Part shown: positions 59,725 through 64,000 of the stretch, one piece after another
Layout of the letters: each line of letters opens with the position of its first letter
Position numbering within the stretch: position 1 is the first letter of the stretch
Origin: Isoetes taiwanensis
Lineage: Eukaryota; Streptophyta; Lycopodiopsida; Isoetales; Isoetaceae
Direction: 5' to 3'
DNA: 64,000 bases
Assembly: GCA_021234155.1 (NCBI GenBank)
Contig: JAJEKV010000018.1
Coordinates: 19,381,423-19,445,422 of the forward strand
The notes under the pieces: generated by a model
Database searches by the model: none
What the model saw: only the letters and a program-made list of their open reading frames with translations
Told to the model about the DNA's origin: nothing
Position numbers and translations under genes: made by a program

Positions 59725-60060
59725 CACGCCAAAGATAGCCAGGGCTAGACTCCACCAACCGGTTAACCAAGTACCCAAATCTACAAAAAGGTAAATGTAA
59801 AAGGTCGAAAGACTCAATGAGTAAAAGGTGGATGCAATAAGATACGGACAGAGGCCCAGCCCTGCACACCGTGATAGCGAGGGCTAGACCCACCAACCGG
59901 TAACTGACCACTATAAACTCAAACCATGTGCAAAGCGCATCAAAACCATGGATCAAACTAAGAGTAAAAGCGGGCGAATAAGATAATGGATGTAGAGGCT
60001 CACCACGCCAGACACCGTGATAGCGAGGCTAGACCCACCAACCGGTAACCGCTACCAATC
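59725..60060 (+). repeat. Tandem leader repeats of the LINE (~130-145 bp units)
   Basis: The phrase gctagactccaccaaccggt or its variant gctagacccaccaaccggta occurs at ~59744, ~59883 and ~60029. The last two are preceded by caccgtgatagcgag and a shared aagagtaaaagcgg/gagtaaaaggtgg-like spacer. This resembles monomeric 5' UTR repeats that carry promoters in some LINEs. Confidence 0.6.
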
Positions 60061-60579
60061 GCAAAACTCAAAAGACATGGTATATGACACAGAAAGTACC
60101 GACAAAGTACATAAATATATAAGTATGGAAGGACGAGATCTCGATCGCCAACCAATCATCATTATAGAAGGAGGTATGGACACACCCAAGGAAACGAATA
60201 GATATTAAATATTGAGACCGAATAATTAATCTGAATTCCAATATTCAAAATTCAAAAATCGGGTTAACGGTGAAAAATTTCAAATAACAAACCGCTTGAG
60301 GTTACCATATATACCGATGAAGCCGAATACGCGTAATGTGCTGAAGATACCGGTTGTGGTGAGAGCACAAAGTAGGAATACAAATGCAGAAGCAGGTAAC
60401 ACGGCTCAAACCCATGGCGGAAAGCGCCAACCATAGCCGACTAAGAGAGCAGAGGCAAAGACGAACACCGCAAGAAGCCAACAAGATCTCAAGGATTTTC
60501 TAGCTCAAATAGACAAGCAGCTTGGAGACTAGGATACCCAACATGGATGCGCCAACACACTAGCTTTAATCGGCCAATC

Positions 60580-61600
60580 GAACAAGGTAGCCATTGCAAG
60601 CATGGACGAAGGATAGTAGGAGGGAAAAGACAAGCCAAGAAATGCAAACAAGAATGGACGAGATTGAGGAAGAGAAAACCAAGATCCCTAATAGGTTGGT
60701 TGAATTAGAAAAGGAAATGTTCAATTGAATGCATGGGAGTCATTTGATAAAATAAAACCGCATATTGTAGAATATGAGGAAATGTACTAGAATTAAGCAT
60801 GACGTTAGGGCTCATAGGGATAGCAGAGAAACCTAACGAAGATACATATCAAGTGACTGCAGAGGTGATAGAGGTGGTCTTCAAAGAACACAGAGCATCA
60901 TTGTCAAGGCAAAGGCGATCGTGACAATGGAGAGGGAGAGCAAGGCACATAAATTTAACACTGTGGATCGAAAGCCAAGTAGAGGGTATTATGATAGGAT
61001 CCGCATTAAGAAACGGATCAAAGTACAGGAAACACCACCTAATGAATGCAAGGGCAAGGGCACAGAGATGGCCAAGGCCGAGAACTCAATCAGGCAGGTA
61101 CAAAGGGGGTCAAAATGGCAAGGTATTCTTGCACAAAGAGAATACGAGAAATGATGTGAGCTGGACAGATCCGTGGTCGAAGTTCAGAGAAAGGGAGGTT
61201 GATGGATCGGGAGACGTAAATGGAGAAGGAGAATACCAACCCACGTGGGGTTCCAACACGTACACGGAAACATAGTGGAGACAATAATAGCCCCGGTATT
61301 ATGAGTCAACACAAAGGGAAGAAAGAGGGGGGAAAGGGGCCGGGCGGTTGCCGAAAGCAAAGACGAAGCCGCGGAATATGATCCCGACCACCATGAAGAC
61401 AAGAGGGAGACCAAGAAGAATGGGAACGGAGCAGAATACACCTGACACCTGTGAGGGAAACAACCGCGAGGGAAAAGACGCCAAGATATGGTAATCGAAC
61501 TACACCCGGTATCCATGGGATGATGGGGAGAGGGTCGGAAGGGGCACACGGCTCGATGTAATATGTCCGGTGGAGACATGGGAGCACAATGTAAAAAGAT
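60580..61600 (+). pseudogene. LINE ORF1-like region
   Basis: The plus strand gives charged, coiled-coil-like patches (NRLVELEKEMF near 60692-60725, ESFDKIKPHIVEYEEM near 60748-60790) and an Arg/Pro/Glu-rich tail to ~61450. Frame breaks are frequent and no zinc knuckle is visible. The position before the endonuclease suggests ORF1. Confidence 0.4.
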
Positions 61601-62290
61601 TGCCGAGGAGGAAGGATACCAACTATTCACGGTTGAAGGACAAAACTTCAAAATTGAAAAGGAAGCGCCAGATTAGCCTCGCTATGTTAAAGATAATGTA
61701 GTAAAAAGTGCGGTATTTTGCAATCTGATGTCAATAAGAGATACATGGTTTTGAGTTTACGCTAGAAAACAAGATAGAATTAATTTTGATTTTAGCCTAT
61801 TACCCACCAAGCAAAGGATAAGTCGGATTTGTTAGAACTGGGGAAACCATGATGAAATGGAAAGAACAGGGCCAATGATATTAATAGGGGACTTGAACGC
61901 TAGAACAGACAGTGGACAGTACGATCACCTAATATGGAGGACACAGCATGCATAATGGACAAGCAAGACAAGATCGTAAGAATGGGACAGAGAACAGAGG
62001 ACGAGCGTAGGCCAATGCTAAGGGAGAGCTACTACTTGAGATATGCTCGACCACCGAGTCATTATAGCCAACGGGTACGTAAATGGGGCGGGTCGTGAAG
62101 TACACAAGCCGTAATGCACATGGGAAAAGTATAGTGGATCACGGATAATAAATGACAATTCAGCCAGAAATGATATCGATTCACGCCCTCGGACCGGGCC
62201 GGGTCGGCAAAAGAGAGAGCTACTGCACCCATACAGCCTAACACTTATGGGGGATGGATACACCCCGAAGGTATGCAACAAGAGACAGAG
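61590..62290 (+). pseudogene. LINE apurinic/apyrimidinic-type endonuclease domain
   Basis: Starts with EEGYQLFTVEGQNFKIEKEA (61605-61665). Then come DNVVKSAVFCNLMSIRDTW and MILIGDLNARTDSGQYD at ~61875-61925, the GDxNA motif of the family. A YVNGAGREV patch and RELLHPYSLT near 62220 close the domain. It nicks target DNA to prime reverse transcription. Stops and frameshifts make it inactive as read. Confidence 0.7.
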
Positions 62291-62859
62291 GAAATTAAGG
62301 GAAAATGAAAATACGCTTCAGAAAAGAAAATAGATGTATTTGTACAATACATTCGTGAAGAAATGGGAAAATGGAATTGGGGAGCACACAGAGCGCATTT
62401 AGAATGGAGACAGTTTAATGACATAACAAAGAAAAGTAAAGTGGAAGCATTTGGAAAGAGAAAAGAAAAAAGAGGAAAAGATGCGCTCAAAAGCCCTCGA
62501 AATGGGTATGATGACGAATGCGTAAAAACGTAAAAAGAAGGGTCGAGCATAAAGGGGAGGGAAACATACCAAACCGAGAAAAAAAGATATACCCTCAAAA
62601 TGGCCGAGAGCAAAGAGGAACAGAATCTGACATAACACCAATGGGGCTGGCTAAACTCCTGAAAAAACAGCCCCGGAAATTCCTCGGAAAGGGCTCCAAA
62701 AGAAAGGACAGGGGAATCAAAAAATAGTAGTTCACAAGAGGAAATTGGGGACAGACATTTGGGAGAAATACTTGAGAAACTTTTATAAAAACAGGCATCC
62801 CCAAAGACCGATACCGTAACTACAAGGATGGACAAACTGTTTTTTTAATACACAGAAGT

Positions 62860-64000
62860 GATGTTGGCATTGAATAGAATGGCTAATAACAAAGCCCCGC
62901 ACTCCATACTTCAAGCAACAAAGGAACTATTAAAGAGTGTAGATGCAATAATCTTAAAGCAAGTGATGATATTTTTAATGGTATCATACACACAATGACT
63001 ACCATCCGTGGGCGATAACAGGTGATACCCCCTACACAAAGGGGGAGCGCACAGAACCGGAAATTACGTAACTATAATGGTGAGCCCCATTTTGCAAAAT
63101 GGTTTGGAAAAGTTCTAGACAACAAGTCAAGAATTGGGCAGAGGGGGGGAATCGGAGAGCACAAGGACAAAGGGTGGTTTAGGGCGGATCACTCAACAAA
63201 TGCATCACTTAGTGACACCTGCACATATCGACGTAACGTAATAGAAACCAAGGGAAGAAAATAATATGTCGCTTTGTGGATTTTAGGAAAGCTGCTTTGA
63301 CACAAATTCCGAAAAAGCTAATACGCAGGCTTATAGATATGCGTGCACCAAAGGATATGGTGGGGGCAATTGCGAGATTATACTATAATGTGTACGCCGA
63401 AAATGGAAGAAGAAGGGAAAGCTTATAGATTGTGACACCTGGTCAAACAGGGTGCCCACTATCTCCCCACATTATTTGGGATATACAGATGCCCCGCAGG
63501 ATTTTATAGCAAAACAGCAAGGGGACACAGACGCCCCTACCCTAGGGAATACTGTAAAGTACCCATCATGCTATATGCATGACTTGAGCATGATGGCTAC
63601 AAAGAACAAAGGGATGCACAAAGTTACTTAAACTGCTAGAAAATTTCGAAAAGACAAAGGTTGACAGCTAATCTGGAAAAAAAAAAAACCAAAATAGTCT
63701 TTTTTTCGCAAAAGGTAAACATAAACCGCTCGATACTTGGGAACGTAACTAGAAGAATCAAATGTATCACGATATCCGGATATGACGCCGCATGGCACCT
63801 GAAAATGGGCTAAAGTGGCGCATTACAAGATTCCAAGCAAACATCGGAAGCTACTACAATATGAAAATTTCGCAACAAAAGCAGATAATAAACCGAAATT
63901 AAATGCTATTTGTTCAAGGTGAAGAGTTGCAACTACACAAATATATGGGGCGGTTTGGGGGCCGTGTCCGACGGGAGAAAAGTGGGAAAACAAGAAGGGA
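62860..64000 (+). pseudogene. LINE reverse transcriptase, incomplete at the window edge
   Basis: Visible blocks: RMANNKAP (62877-62900), a broken NYVTIMV patch, CGFxxKAAx around 63272-63300 where the palm aspartate block is disrupted, the GCPLS block near 63450-63475, and the catalytic site at ~63573 as tatgcatgac (YADD expected) followed by LSMMATKN. The order is right for RT, but nearly every block changes frame. Confidence 0.72.

Larger units (their letters stand above)
59725..64000 (+). mobile_element. LINE related to the third family, cut by the window edge
   Basis: Order is leader repeats, an ORF1-like region, endonuclease, linker, RT. RT blocks align with the element at 45790-48458: LLKKQPRKF at ~62657 with KMLKKQPRNF, MRAPKDMVGAIARLYYNVYA-type text at ~63342 with its counterpart, and gggtgcccactatctcc at 63450. 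It is far more disrupted than that copy. Confidence 0.85.

Noticed and set aside
62245-62835. 196-aa minus-strand open frame, the longest in the window
   Set aside because: It is antisense to the LINE linker and RT start (KKQPRKF region), is Ser/Phe/Leu-rich as expected from the reverse of a Lys/Glu-rich strand, and has no motif.

Overview
The window looks like nuclear DNA of a land plant with a large, repeat-rich genome. The evidence is plant-type LINEs (ORF1 with a DUF4283-like block, ORF2 with endonuclease, reverse transcriptase and zf-RVT), tRNA-derived SINE-like units, GT-AG intron borders, a secreted glycine-rich protein gene with a TATA box, and no bacterial gene organisation. I cannot place the species; a non-seed vascular plant is only a guess. 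Almost every coding region is broken by frameshifts. Many breaks fall on CAG/CTG triplets when repeat copies are compared, so part of the decay may be sequencing or assembly error at CHG-methylated cytosines rather than true mutation.

Layout. 1-8200 is copy A of a direct segmental duplication whose copy B lies at 30320-38775. It holds an uncharacterised minus-strand ORF, a tail-to-tail (ATTCT)n palindrome and an L1-like LINE. Copy B keeps the complete LINE (32959-39878) with a target-site duplication and poly(A). 8450-10947 and 22629-23578 are arrays of ~400-bp tRNA-derived units. They appear to be one array split by an 11.7-kb insertion (10948-22628), which carries a decayed DUF7869-type gene with an HTHEDID motif and a B3-like fragment. 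24.2-25.9 kb holds a probable multi-exon minus-strand gene of unknown function. 26-29 kb is unassigned, with a weak LTR candidate. 29.0-30.3 kb is a second LINE whose RT core is partly duplicated in tandem. 40.2-40.65 kb is the best single gene, a glycine-rich secreted protein on the minus strand. 42.7-45.1 kb is AT-rich and empty. 45.8-48.5 kb is a third LINE family with an (ATTCT)n tail, related to the LINE at 59.7-64 kb that runs off the window. 51.5-57.1 kb contains exon-like blocks on the minus strand with good splice sites, interrupted at 54565-55695 by a short LINE with its own target-site duplication.

How the parts relate. Most of the window is layered retrotransposition. The LINE in the duplication has the same 5' junction in both copies, so it inserted before the segment duplicated. 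The 11.7-kb insertion came after the tandem array formed. Unique genic DNA survives mainly at 23.6-25.9, 40.2-41.4 and 51.5-58 kb, where CAG and CTG are also well preserved.
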